From: an uncultured Dorea sp.
Lineage (GTDB): Bacteria; Bacillota; Clostridia; Lachnospirales; Lachnospiraceae
Direction: 5' to 3'
Assembly (NCBI GenBank): GCA_947652615.1
Contig: CANTDX010000011.1
Span: 1-64,000 of the forward strand
Length of the DNA: 64,000 nt
A program made the translations under genes and the position numbers. This document shows, one piece after another, positions 34,040 to 42,484 of the stretch (positions within the stretch are counted from its first letter, which is position 1; each line of letters starts with the position of its first letter). The notes below the pieces were generated by a model that had not been told where the DNA came from, did no database searches, and was given only the letters and a program-made list of their open reading frames with translations.

Positions 34040-34867
34040 ATGAATCAAAATATTCTGGAAACGAAATGTCTGTCCAAATCTTTCCATAATCAATCGGTGG
34101 TAAAGGAGATCTCGCTGGCTGTGCCGAGCGGCTGTGTATACGGGCTTCTGGGGCCAAACGGGGCCGGGAAATCTACGCTGCTTAAGATGCTGACGGGAAT
34201 CTTACGTCCGACAGGGGGCGAGATATTGTTCAACGGCCATGCATGGAGCAGAAAGGATCTTGCCGATATCGGGGCGCTGATCGAGACGCCCCCGGTGTAT
34301 GAGAATCTGACGGCGTGGGAGAATCTCAAGGTCCGTGCGCTGATCCTGGGAATCACGGATGAGCGGATCCGTGAGGTGCTTGAGCTGGTGGATCTTGCAG
34401 GTACGGGGAAGAAGAGAGCGGGAGCATTCTCATTAGGAATGAAGCAGAGGCTTGGAATCGCGATCGCACTGCTGAACCGCCCAAGGCTTCTGGTACTCGA
34501 CGAGCCGGTCAACGGGCTCGACCCGATCGGAATCCAGGAGCTTCGTCAGATGATACGGAGATTCCCCGGGGAAGGGATCACGGTGCTTGTCTCAAGCCAT
34601 ATCTTAAGCGAGATCGCGCAGACGGCGGACTATATCGGAATTATTGCGAACGGAGTGCTTGGCTATCAGGGAGGAATGCCCGAGATGGGACATCTGGAAG
34701 AATTGTTTATGACTGTTGCGGCAAAGTATACCCATTCGGGCATCCCGCGATACATGCCCCTTACGGGGCGGGCGGACTGCTGTCCGATAAGGTATACCGT
34801 GCCGGAGACAGGCTGCGGGCATGACGCCGCAGGAAGTATAACGCAGGGGCATAAGGAGGGAAGATAA
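34040..34867 (+). CDS. ABC transporter ATPase, lantibiotic-protection type (CprA/LanF-like)
   Basis: A 275-residue ABC ATPase with Walker A GPNGAGKS, signature FSLGMKQRLGIAIALL and Walker B LLVLDEPVNGLDP. The order ATPase, two permeases, response regulator, kinase matches CprABC-CprRK of Clostridioides and LanFEG immunity systems, which pump lantibiotics or host peptides off the membrane. After the usual LEELFM end there are about 45 extra residues rich in Cys, Gly and Pro, which is unusual. Its Shine-Dalgarno site is inside a hairpin. Confidence 0.88.
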   Translation: MNQNILETKCLSKSFHNQSVVKEISLAVPSGCVYGLLGPNGAGKSTLLKMLTGILRPTGGEILFNGHAWSRKDLADIGALIETPPVYENLTAWENLKVRALILGITDERIREVLELVDLAGTGKKRAGAFSLGMKQRLGIAIALLNRPRLLVLDEPVNGLDPIGIQELRQMIRRFPGEGITVLVSSHILSEIAQTADYIGIIANGVLGYQGGMPEMGHLEELFMTVAAKYTHSGIPRYMPLTGRADCCPIRYTVPETGCGHDAAGSITQGHKEGR

Positions 34868-34868
34868 G

Positions 34869-35633
34869 ATGAAGAAATATTATCTGGCAGAAAGGCTGAA
34901 GAACCGTCATACATCTACGGAAAAACTGATGCTTCTGATGCCGTGTATCACGGTATACCTGTCGGCGTGGCTTACAGCAGAATATTTTACCATCGATGTG
35001 TATAACTGGTGGTATACCGTACTATTTCCGGGGATGATTTCATCGGTCTGCGGCGCAGTGGGAAACAGAGATAAGAAGATGGGAAACCGGGCTGTCTGGA
35101 CACTTCCGGCGGATATGGGCGCCGTCTGGGACGGGAAAGTGCTGTATGGGATCCGATGTATGGGGGCATCCCTGATTGTGCTTTTTGGCGCCATATTGCT
35201 CGTAAGTACAGTATTCGAACAAGTAGTTAAGATGGTATTTCGCATCAATCCGACAGGCTTGGAACAGCTATTGGCTATTGTTGTGTTATTTCTGACTTCG
35301 CTGTGGCAGATTCCGTTCTGTCTGCTGCTGCATCAGATGATCGGGCTGTTCCCGATGGTGCTTCTCCATGTGGGGAGCATATTCCTGATCTCTGTAACGA
35401 TGTCATTGAAACCGTATTTCATGCTGCTGCCTGGAGGGATTGCGGAAAGGATGATGTGCATTATCCTGAAAATACTCCCCAATGGGCTTCCGGCGGAGCC
35501 GGGGAGCATTACCTTCACTCCGGAATTGTTGGAATGGAAGGGCGTACCCATAGGAATCCTGGTTTCACTGGTATGGTTTGCCGTATTCTGGTTCGTCAGC
35601 CGTAAATGGTTTGAAAGGCGGGTGGGGAAATGA
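34869..35633 (+). CDS. Lantibiotic-protection ABC permease 1 (LanE/CprB-like)
   Basis: A 254-residue membrane protein with about six hydrophobic segments. It begins in a basic amphipathic stretch (YYLAERLKNRHTSTEKLMLLMP), typical of the LanE/MutE permease group. The ATG is one base after the ATPase stop, and the end overlaps the next permease by 4 bases, so production is coupled. It should form the membrane channel with the second permease. Confidence 0.85.
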   Translation: MKKYYLAERLKNRHTSTEKLMLLMPCITVYLSAWLTAEYFTIDVYNWWYTVLFPGMISSVCGAVGNRDKKMGNRAVWTLPADMGAVWDGKVLYGIRCMGASLIVLFGAILLVSTVFEQVVKMVFRINPTGLEQLLAIVVLFLTSLWQIPFCLLLHQMIGLFPMVLLHVGSIFLISVTMSLKPYFMLLPGGIAERMMCIILKILPNGLPAEPGSITFTPELLEWKGVPIGILVSLVWFAVFWFVSRKWFERRVGK

Positions 35634-36403
35634 GTATGGAGACAAATGCGTGGAAAGAGCTGTGCGGAAATATCAAAGGAGAACTGCAAAAGATGCGCCG
35701 GACACTTCTGCCCTGGCTGCATGCGGCGATCCCGATGCTTGGGATCCTTGTATTCTTAGGGTATTACAGTTTCGCCGCATGGAATGATGAGGGAAAGATA
35801 TTGGGTTACATCCAGGTGTTGACCATCGTGCTGCCTATGGTAGTGAGCGTGATCTGTTCGATATCGGTCGAAATGGAGGAGAAGGGGCATTTTCAGACAT
35901 TTCTCGGAGTATCGGTCTGTAAGAGCAATCCGCTGCTTGCCAAATGGATGACTTTGTCTGGTATGGGTTTCCTCTCCATCCTTCTGGCAGTCTTAGGCTT
36001 CGCGGCGGGATATTGGGCGATGAAGGGGCGGACAGTGCTCCTTATAAGGGAATATCTGCTGCTTGCCCTGGTCATGTGGCTGTGCAGCGTGAATCTGTAT
36101 CTGATTCATCTGCTGCTGAATCTCACGTTTTCAAAGATCGTCTCTCTGTGCATGGGAATAACCGAGCTGTTGGTGGCGGCACTATTCCTGACCGGGCTTG
36201 GAGATGGACGGTGGCAATTCCTGCCTTGTTCATGGGGTAGCAGATGGACGGAATATCTGATACAATACTGGATGGGGAATGGAGCGGCGCCGAAAGGAGC
36301 AGTGATGAAGAACCTGGAAATCGGCACAGGCGTTACGTTTGGATTATGGTTCGTTGTGTTCCTGTGGTTTTACTTCTATGAGGGGAAGCAGTGCCGGGAT
36401 TGA
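35630..36403 (+). CDS. Lantibiotic-protection ABC permease 2 (LanG/CprC-like)
   Basis: A 257-residue membrane protein with about six hydrophobic segments. It begins with a cytosolic helix and KMRRTLLPWLHAAIPMLGILVF, in the style of the LanG/MutG permease. Translation start (ATGAG) overlaps the previous stop. The conserved FQTFLGVSVCKSNPLLAKW loop is in the usual place after the second helix. Substrate is inferred from the operon layout. Confidence 0.85.
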   Translation: MSMETNAWKELCGNIKGELQKMRRTLLPWLHAAIPMLGILVFLGYYSFAAWNDEGKILGYIQVLTIVLPMVVSVICSISVEMEEKGHFQTFLGVSVCKSNPLLAKWMTLSGMGFLSILLAVLGFAAGYWAMKGRTVLLIREYLLLALVMWLCSVNLYLIHLLLNLTFSKIVSLCMGITELLVAALFLTGLGDGRWQFLPCSWGSRWTEYLIQYWMGNGAAPKGAVMKNLEIGTGVTFGLWFVVFLWFYFYEGKQCRD

Positions 36404-36438
36404 TGGGGTGATATGATAATGAACAAGGAGAACGGGCA

Positions 36439-37098
36439 GTGATAAGGATATTGGCGGTGGATGATGAAGAGCGAATCTTACGGTTGATCAGAAATGCGTT
36501 GGAAAAAGAGGGGTATGAGGTGACGGCAGTCAGCGATCCGCTTAAGATCAGAAAGCTTAGATTGCAGGAATATCAGTTGATCCTCCTGGATGTGATGATG
36601 CCGGGGATGGATGGATTTACTCTGTGTGAAGAGATCAGGGATCTGGCAGACTGTCCGATCCTCTTCCTGACGGCGAAGACAGAAGAGAAGGACATCATGA
36701 GAGGGCTTGGGATCGGCGGAGATGATTATATCACCAAGCCCTTTGGGATCGGAGAGCTTCGGGCGAGGGTTGCCGCGCATCTGCGCCGGGAGACCAGGGA
36801 GAAGCGGCATATGGTCTCGGTAGACGGGGTGCAGTTCTACCTGAAAGAGAAGCGGGTGCGGTATCGGGAGAAGGAGATCGAATTCACCAAGAGCGAGTAT
36901 GCGATCTGCGAATATCTGGCGCTGAACCATGGGCAGGTATTCTCAAAGGACCGGATCTATGAGCATGTATTTGGATATGAGAAGGAGAGTGATAATTCCG
37001 TGATTACAGAGCATATCAAGAATATCAGGGCGAAATGCCTGAAAGTGGGATTAGAGCCGGTCGAGACGGTGTGGGGGATCGGGTATCGATGGAGGTGA
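36439..37098 (+). CDS. OmpR-family response regulator (CprR-like)
   Basis: A 219-residue response regulator. The receiver domain has the acidic pair DDEE and the phospho-acceptor Asp51 in LLDVMMP; the C-terminal winged helix ends in VETVWGIGYRW. The start is GTG, 8 bases after AAGGAG. It should act with the following kinase to induce the upstream exporter operon in response to peptide antibiotics. Confidence 0.92.
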   Translation: MIRILAVDDEERILRLIRNALEKEGYEVTAVSDPLKIRKLRLQEYQLILLDVMMPGMDGFTLCEEIRDLADCPILFLTAKTEEKDIMRGLGIGGDDYITKPFGIGELRARVAAHLRRETREKRHMVSVDGVQFYLKEKRVRYREKEIEFTKSEYAICEYLALNHGQVFSKDRIYEHVFGYEKESDNSVITEHIKNIRAKCLKVGLEPVETVWGIGYRWR

Positions 37099-37103
37099 GA
37101 CGG

Positions 37104-38540
37104 ATGCAGTTTGGAGGCAGGAAAACGGTACACAGCAAACCAATCACGATGGTCTTTCTCCGATTCGTCGGCCTGTATACGGCCGGAGCATTATTCTGGC
37201 TGTTTGCCGCGGTCATGATATTCTATATACTGGATGCGGCTGGAGAGGTTCTTCCGGCGAATCACATGGAAATACAGTTGAATGCGTCAGCAGACGATAT
37301 CCGGAGTGCGTCTGAGGTTACGGAGGAGCTGATGCCAGAGGGCTGCAGCTACGGTGTCTATGCAGATACCGGAAACTGGCTGTACGGGACATTTCCCAAG
37401 GAAGAGCAGGGACAGGCATGGGAGCATTATGAGACAAGCAGTATCTACGCGCCGGGGAAAGGATATTATCGCTTCTTCGTGCGTGATGCAAAAGAGATAT
37501 GTATTGTGAAATACAAGATCATGACACGGTTTCGGAATCCGTATCTGAGCAGAATACTGCCTCGTCCGGATCTTCTCATGGTCGTCTCCTTCGTAGTTCT
37601 GTTCCTTCTGCATACGGCTGTGGTGTCACGGTATTTTGGGAAATATATGCGCACAAGACTAAGGATCTTGCGCGAGGTGACAGAGAAGATCCGGTGCGAG
37701 GATCTGGAATTTGCAGAGGAACATTCGGAAATAAGGGAGGTGGATGAGATCTTAAGTTCCCTTCATCAGATGAAAGAAGCCCTGAAGGCATCCCTCTATC
37801 GGCAATGGGATGTAGAGAGAGGCAAGGATGAGCAGATCGCAGCGCTGGCCCACGATATCAAGACGCCGCTTACGGTGATCCGGGGGAATGCGGAGCTTCT
37901 GGCGGAAGGGGAGCTTGCGGCGGAAGAGAAAGAGTATAATAGAGATATCCTTCAGAGTGCGGCAACGATGGAAACGTATCTGGGAATCTTGAATGAGATC
38001 CTACTGCCGGGGAGTGAGAGGACAGGAGAGGAGGAGCGCAGCGGGGAACAGGAAGGCGGCGCTGGCGAAAGTGGGAAAACAGCATGTGACGAACTTGCGG
38101 GGAAATTAGCAGAGCAGGCAAGGCGTCTGCTATCGGCAAGGCAGTATCCGGCTTTATTCTGCAAGGAGGAGCTGCATGGTGAGCTTCGGTATAACGAGAT
38201 CCAGATTCTAAGGGCATGGAGTAATATTCTCGGAAATGCGATGGATCACAGTCCGGCAGACGGGAAGATAGAGGTCAGTTTCAAGATCTTGGAAGACGGA
38301 GAGGAAAAATATCTGGCGGCGGCAGTCGAGGATGAAGGGTCGGGATTCTCGAAGCAGGATTTGCTGCATGCAACGGAGCAGTTCTATCAGGGAGATCAGA
38401 GCAGGAATAGCAGGACGCATTATGGGATCGGGCTTCATACTGCGGAGAAATTTGTTCAGCGGCAGGGCGGGAAGCTTGTGATTGAGAATAGGGAGGTGAT
38501 GGGGGCGAGGGTGATGATTTTGTTGAAAATGGAGAAGTAA
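37104..38540 (+). CDS. Sensor histidine kinase (CprK-like)
   Basis: A 478-residue membrane kinase. Two hydrophobic segments (about residues 17-45 and 148-172) flank an external domain of about 100 residues. The phosphorylated His250 is in LAHDIKTPL; the N box is NILGNAMDHS and the G boxes DEGSGF and GIGLHTAEKF. A low-complexity Glu/Gly insert (about residues 300-325) lies between the H and N boxes. ATG 37104 follows GGAGGTGA, which is also the end of the regulator gene. Confidence 0.9.
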   Translation: MQFGGRKTVHSKPITMVFLRFVGLYTAGALFWLFAAVMIFYILDAAGEVLPANHMEIQLNASADDIRSASEVTEELMPEGCSYGVYADTGNWLYGTFPKEEQGQAWEHYETSSIYAPGKGYYRFFVRDAKEICIVKYKIMTRFRNPYLSRILPRPDLLMVVSFVVLFLLHTAVVSRYFGKYMRTRLRILREVTEKIRCEDLEFAEEHSEIREVDEILSSLHQMKEALKASLYRQWDVERGKDEQIAALAHDIKTPLTVIRGNAELLAEGELAAEEKEYNRDILQSAATMETYLGILNEILLPGSERTGEEERSGEQEGGAGESGKTACDELAGKLAEQARRLLSARQYPALFCKEELHGELRYNEIQILRAWSNILGNAMDHSPADGKIEVSFKILEDGEEKYLAAAVEDEGSGFSKQDLLHATEQFYQGDQSRNSRTHYGIGLHTAEKFVQRQGGKLVIENREVMGARVMILLKMEK

Positions 38541-38542
38541 TT

Positions 38543-38680
38543 GTGAAGCAGTTCTGGATGAACCAGGGCCGCTATGCCGAATACGTTCTTTTAGCGGCTT
38601 TGACTTGCGCTGGTACAGGTACAGGATATGTGGATCAGGTGGAGGCTATACAACAGCCTCCACCAATATTCTGTTGTTGA
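38543..38680 (+). CDS. Candidate 45-residue small protein
   Basis: A GTG start lies 8 bases after GGAG and 2 bases after the kinase stop. The peptide begins MKQFWMNQGRYAEYVLLAAL, has a short hydrophobic stretch (EYVLLAALTCAGTG) and ends PPPIFCC. Its 3' end overlaps the converging ATPase gene by 35 bases. It could be an extra small gene of the exporter operon, but I know no family, and chance is a real possibility. The region also folds as GCCGCTA/TAGCGGC. Confidence 0.35.
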   Translation: MKQFWMNQGRYAEYVLLAALTCAGTGTGYVDQVEAIQQPPPIFCC

Positions 38681-40250
38681 TCCGGATGTTTTGAACACCG
38701 ATTTTCTTATTTTTATTAAAGTTAAAGCTTAGCATATATCCGACATCCAAATGATAGTGATCCAGATAATTCAACAATTGTTTTTCGCCCCGTGTATGGT
38801 AGGCATCTCCCCTCCAGAGTTTGAGTTCGACAATGAATTGTTCTCCCAGGTAATCGATAATCACATCTGTACGCTCTCGATTGCGAGTCTGCGATTCTAT
38901 ATAGTAATTACCTGTTCCGTTAATGATCGGCCTTAGATACAGAAGAAAATATCTTCTGCCGTCATCTTCATAGAATTTTTCATCTTTATCTCCATACAGA
39001 TCATGGAAATGTGTCACGAATTTCTCCAGGATCATGCGCATATTCAAATGACCGTTTTGTACAAATTGATTTTTATCTTGCAGAGCCGATTGGTAAATAT
39101 AATCCCCGATCACTTCATCAGTAGTGAGAAAATAATTATACAGCCTGGTTTCAAAAATTCGATTTGCAATAGTAATGATTTCATTCTTTGATTTTATGAA
39201 ACCGAACATGAAAGCAATATCAATGGCCCTGTCATCAGGATTATAGCCTATGCTGTCACCGTGAAACAGGATCGCGTAGATAATTTTCTTCAATTCGGGA
39301 TAGTCTTCCAACTTTCCAGTCAATGATTCGAAGAGAGTATTTTTTTCGCTTAACAGAAGCTTCACGGCTTCTGATACGCCTTCATACGTCCATACATCTT
39401 TTTTTGAAGGAAACCTTTCTGTGCCAAAGACATATTCATCCATCAACTTGCAGATACGAGACACCAGAAATGGATACCCGGATGTATAATCATAGATTGA
39501 TTCAGCAAGGGTACGGATGTCCATTCCCGTTTTATAATCTTGTTCATATTCCTGAAGCATTTCTTCAATTTCCTGTTTTGAGAAGCTCATATCTACCAGA
39601 AAGTCTGCAGCAATGTTCCAAGGACTGTTGATTTTATGTTCACTACCTTTTACAAATTTTAATTTCAGATTTTTTATATCATAGACTCCTGAAAGTATCA
39701 CCGATTGAAATGTGGGGATTTCATCTCGTTCTATATAGCAGTTTCTCAGTTGGGCGAGAAAGTCCAGGAATACTTGATTATTAGAAGCACTGTCTACTTC
39801 GTCAATAATAAGTACGACAGGCAGAAGCGAAGCGCCACATATGCTGCTTAGAGCTTCGAATAATTCATATAATGAGAAATCCCGGTTTGCCGTATCAAGC
39901 ATATCTTTGAAATGATCGATGACTTCTGTAAATTCCTGTCTTGTATCGTAGGAAGAAGAACGCTTAAGAGTCTGCAGAAAATACTTCCCAAAAGTCAATG
40001 AGAATATATTCCCGTCTTGGAATTTGGCGGTGTCCAACCGCTGAAAATCCAAGCTGACGACCAGATAGTCTTCTTTTAGGTATTCTCTTAATTGTCTAAG
40101 TGTAGTTGTTTTCCCGTATTGTCTTGCCCGATTTATTGTGAAATATTGTCCTGCATCGACCATGGATTTGATCTGTCTCAGTTTGTCAGAGATATCAACC
40201 ATGTAATGAATTTTGGGTATGCATACAGCGTTTGTATTAAATATCTTCAT
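38646..40250 (-). CDS. AAA-ATPase-like protein with C-terminal PD-(D/E)XK nuclease domain
   Basis: A 534-residue protein of the group common in Lachnospiraceae and Bacteroides. The N-terminal AAA-like domain has the variant P-loop RARQYGKTTT (about residues 42-51) and a Walker B VVLIIDEVD. The C-terminal domain is nuclease-like, with RTDVIIDYLGEQFIVELKLWRG (the D...E-x-K core) at about residues 455-480. Roles for this group are unproven; defence or mobile-element origin has been suggested. It stands alone, after AGGTGG, and is more A+T-rich than its neighbours. Confidence 0.85.
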   Translation of the reverse strand: MKIFNTNAVCIPKIHYMVDISDKLRQIKSMVDAGQYFTINRARQYGKTTTLRQLREYLKEDYLVVSLDFQRLDTAKFQDGNIFSLTFGKYFLQTLKRSSSYDTRQEFTEVIDHFKDMLDTANRDFSLYELFEALSSICGASLLPVVLIIDEVDSASNNQVFLDFLAQLRNCYIERDEIPTFQSVILSGVYDIKNLKLKFVKGSEHKINSPWNIAADFLVDMSFSKQEIEEMLQEYEQDYKTGMDIRTLAESIYDYTSGYPFLVSRICKLMDEYVFGTERFPSKKDVWTYEGVSEAVKLLLSEKNTLFESLTGKLEDYPELKKIIYAILFHGDSIGYNPDDRAIDIAFMFGFIKSKNEIITIANRIFETRLYNYFLTTDEVIGDYIYQSALQDKNQFVQNGHLNMRMILEKFVTHFHDLYGDKDEKFYEDDGRRYFLLYLRPIINGTGNYYIESQTRNRERTDVIIDYLGEQFIVELKLWRGDAYHTRGEKQLLNYLDHYHLDVGYMLSFNFNKNKKIGVQNIRINNRILVEAVV

Positions 40251-40326
40251 AGTTTACCACCTCATTGAGATATCAGTACGATATGAATTCAGTATAGCAC
40301 AGTCCCGACTTTGCCAACAAGCCGTG

Positions 40327-40378
40327 TTAAGAAATTTTTAAGATTTCCATTGAGTTTCTTTTAAGGCGGATATATTAT
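40327..40378 (+). promoter_or_regulatory. Promoter with OmpR-type direct repeats
   Basis: TTAAGA at 40327-40332 and 40338-40343, 11 bp apart, with TTAAGG at 40361-40366, are candidate binding sites for the response regulator encoded next. TTGAGT (40350-40355), 17 bases, TATTAT (40373-40378) forms the promoter. Confidence 0.6.
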
Positions 40379-40412
40379 AGTAATCATGTAAGTTAGGAAC
40401 GGAGGGATGCTC

Positions 40413-41126
40413 ATGGATGCGGAGACAATACTGGTTGTGGATGATAATAAGGAGATCGTATACTCCATCAGCGAATTATTGAAATACGAAGGCTATCGGA
40501 TCGTTAAGGCGTATGACGGCATGGAGGCGTTAGAAGCCATGGAGAGGGAGAAGATCGATCTGATCCTTCTAGATGTGATGATGCCAAGGCTCAACGGGCT
40601 GTCTGCACTGATGAAGCTTCGGGAGAAGAGCAGGATACCCGTTATCATCCTGTCGGCGAAGACAGAGGAGAGCGATAAGGTATCGGGGCTTATACTGGGG
40701 GCGGATGACTATGTGGAGAAGCCCTATAACCCGGCGGAGCTGACGGCGAGGATCAAGGCCCATCTGCGGCGGTATCATGCCTGGGGAGGAGAGAGACCCA
40801 AGGCAGAGGCAGATGAGGACAGGATCGTCAACGGGGGACTGGAGCTTGATAAGAAGCAGCGCTTAGCGGTGGTGGAAGGAGAAGAAGTAAGGCTCACTGC
40901 CACGGAGTATAAGATACTTGAGCTTCTCATGGAGCATCCCGGGCAGATATTTCCGGCGGAGCAGATCTATGAGAGGGTCTGGGATGAGAAGGCGGATTAT
41001 GCGGTGGAGAATACGGTCATGGTACATATCCGCCATATCCGGGAGAAGGTAGAGATTGATTCGAAGAAACCAAGGTATGTGAAGGTGGTGTGGGGAATTG
41101 GATACAAGATGGAGAAATACAATTGA
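40413..41126 (+). CDS. OmpR-family response regulator (VanR-like)
   Basis: A 237-residue response regulator. The acidic pair is in VVDDNKE, the phospho-acceptor is Asp54 in LLDVMMP, and the winged helix ends in VKVVWGIGYKME. ATG 40413 is 6 bases after GGAGGG; ATG 40407 touches that site. It overlaps the kinase gene by 29 bases and resembles VanR of vancomycin operons, but no van resistance genes are present, so the target is unknown. Confidence 0.92.
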   Translation: MDAETILVVDDNKEIVYSISELLKYEGYRIVKAYDGMEALEAMEREKIDLILLDVMMPRLNGLSALMKLREKSRIPVIILSAKTEESDKVSGLILGADDYVEKPYNPAELTARIKAHLRRYHAWGGERPKAEADEDRIVNGGLELDKKQRLAVVEGEEVRLTATEYKILELLMEHPGQIFPAEQIYERVWDEKADYAVENTVMVHIRHIREKVEIDSKKPRYVKVVWGIGYKMEKYN

Positions 41127-42399
41127 AGAGATATACAGTTTTATAAAGAAGAATTGGGTGTATATTCCAAGATTCATCCTGCCGGGGCTTGGCATCGTTA
41201 TCTTCGGAATTATGATTGCCTATCGAAATTCGTATACGACGGAGATTGTCTATGGATTTGGTCTGACAGGGAATCTCTGCATTGGGGTCAGGCTTCCTTC
41301 TCTTCTGAAGAGATATCTGGAACAGCATCATCCTGGCTGGGGTGTTGAGACGGAACTTGGATATGAAGAATGGAAGAGGAGTGAGTCGGATTCGTTTAAG
41401 CGGATATATAGGCTTGCGGCAGTCTGCATGTTGACAGCGCTTTGGTATCTGTATGATCTTGTCTATGGCAACGGAGTCTACGGCGGACTGAGCAGAGGAT
41501 GGTATTATAACTATGCCACAGGGTATGTGATGGTCATCACGGTGCTGGTCCAGTTCTTGCTTGCACAGAGGGCGGTGAAGAATTTCTGGCATGAGAAGCT
41601 GGATGCGGTCATGAGCCGGGAGGATGAGCGATTGCAGATACGCCTTGAGGAAGCGTTGGAGATCGAGAGGAAGAGCCTTGAGAAGGTATCGCGCAGCGAT
41701 CAGCTCCGCGTCGATCTGATTACCAATGTCTCCCATGATCTTAAGACGCCTCTTACTTCGATGGTCGGCTATATAGAATTGATCAAGAAGGAAGAACTAA
41801 GCGATGTGGTGCGGGATTATATTGACGTAATCTCGGCACGGACAGAGAAGCTTAAGGAGATGATCAACAGTCTCTTTTCGCTTGCGAAGGCGAGCAGCGG
41901 CAGCGTGGAACTTCACAGAGAGAATTTTGAGGTGAACCGATTGATCGAACAGATCTTTGCGGATATGGACGACCGGGTGAAGGCAAGCGGACTGGAATTT
42001 GTGATGGGGCTTACCAGGGAGGATACGCGGATTTATTCGGATAATGCGTATTTTTATCGGATATGCCAGAATTTGATCGAGAATGCGCTGAAATATTCTG
42101 CGAAAGGAACCCGGGTATTCGTGAAGACGTATCTGAAGGATAAGAAGATCTGTATAGAGATCACCAACACGGCGGGCTATCACATGGATTTTACCAAGGA
42201 AGACATCGTGGAGCGCTTCGCGCGCGGAGATGAGGCAAGGACGAGCGAGGGCAATGGGTTGGGGCTTGCGATCGTGAGCACCTATGCAAAGGCGCTGGGC
42301 GGAGAATTCGATATCCGGATAGACTGCGACCAGTTCAAGGCATATCTGGAGATCAGCCAGGATGAGCAGGGCGTTGTGTTAAGTCCGGCGGATATCTGA
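41098..42399 (+). CDS. Sensor histidine kinase (VanS-like)
   Basis: A 433-residue kinase with four likely hydrophobic segments in the first 165 residues and little external domain. The phosphorylated His213 is in NVSHDLKTPL; N box QNLIENALKYS; G box EGNGLGLAIV. The start is taken as the TTG at 41098, 7 bases after AAGGTGGTG, within the end of the regulator gene. No ATG lies near, so a non-ATG start is needed. A terminator follows. Confidence 0.88.
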   Translation: MDTRWRNTIEEIYSFIKKNWVYIPRFILPGLGIVIFGIMIAYRNSYTTEIVYGFGLTGNLCIGVRLPSLLKRYLEQHHPGWGVETELGYEEWKRSESDSFKRIYRLAAVCMLTALWYLYDLVYGNGVYGGLSRGWYYNYATGYVMVITVLVQFLLAQRAVKNFWHEKLDAVMSREDERLQIRLEEALEIERKSLEKVSRSDQLRVDLITNVSHDLKTPLTSMVGYIELIKKEELSDVVRDYIDVISARTEKLKEMINSLFSLAKASSGSVELHRENFEVNRLIEQIFADMDDRVKASGLEFVMGLTREDTRIYSDNAYFYRICQNLIENALKYSAKGTRVFVKTYLKDKKICIEITNTAGYHMDFTKEDIVERFARGDEARTSEGNGLGLAIVSTYAKALGGEFDIRIDCDQFKAYLEISQDEQGVVLSPADI

Positions 42400-42436
42400 T
42401 AGAAGTATAATTTAGGTACAGGGCAAAACGCAGTTT

Positions 42437-42469
42437 GGGACGTAGTAAAGTTCAATTTTACTGCGTCCC
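42437..42469. terminator. Bidirectional terminator
   Basis: GGGACGTAGTAAA (42437-42449) and TTTACTGCGTCCC (42457-42469) form a 13-bp stem with one G-U type position between the converging kinase and activase genes. Confidence 0.8.
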
Positions 42470-42484
42470 GAATTAACAAACATA

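Noticed and set aside
34040..38680. Complete lantibiotic biosynthesis cluster
   Set aside because: No LanB, LanC, LanM or LanT gene and no convincing precursor peptide are present; this is an immunity or resistance type locus.
40413..42399. Vancomycin resistance locus
   Set aside because: Only a VanR/VanS-like pair is present; no vanH, ligase or vanX-type gene is nearby.
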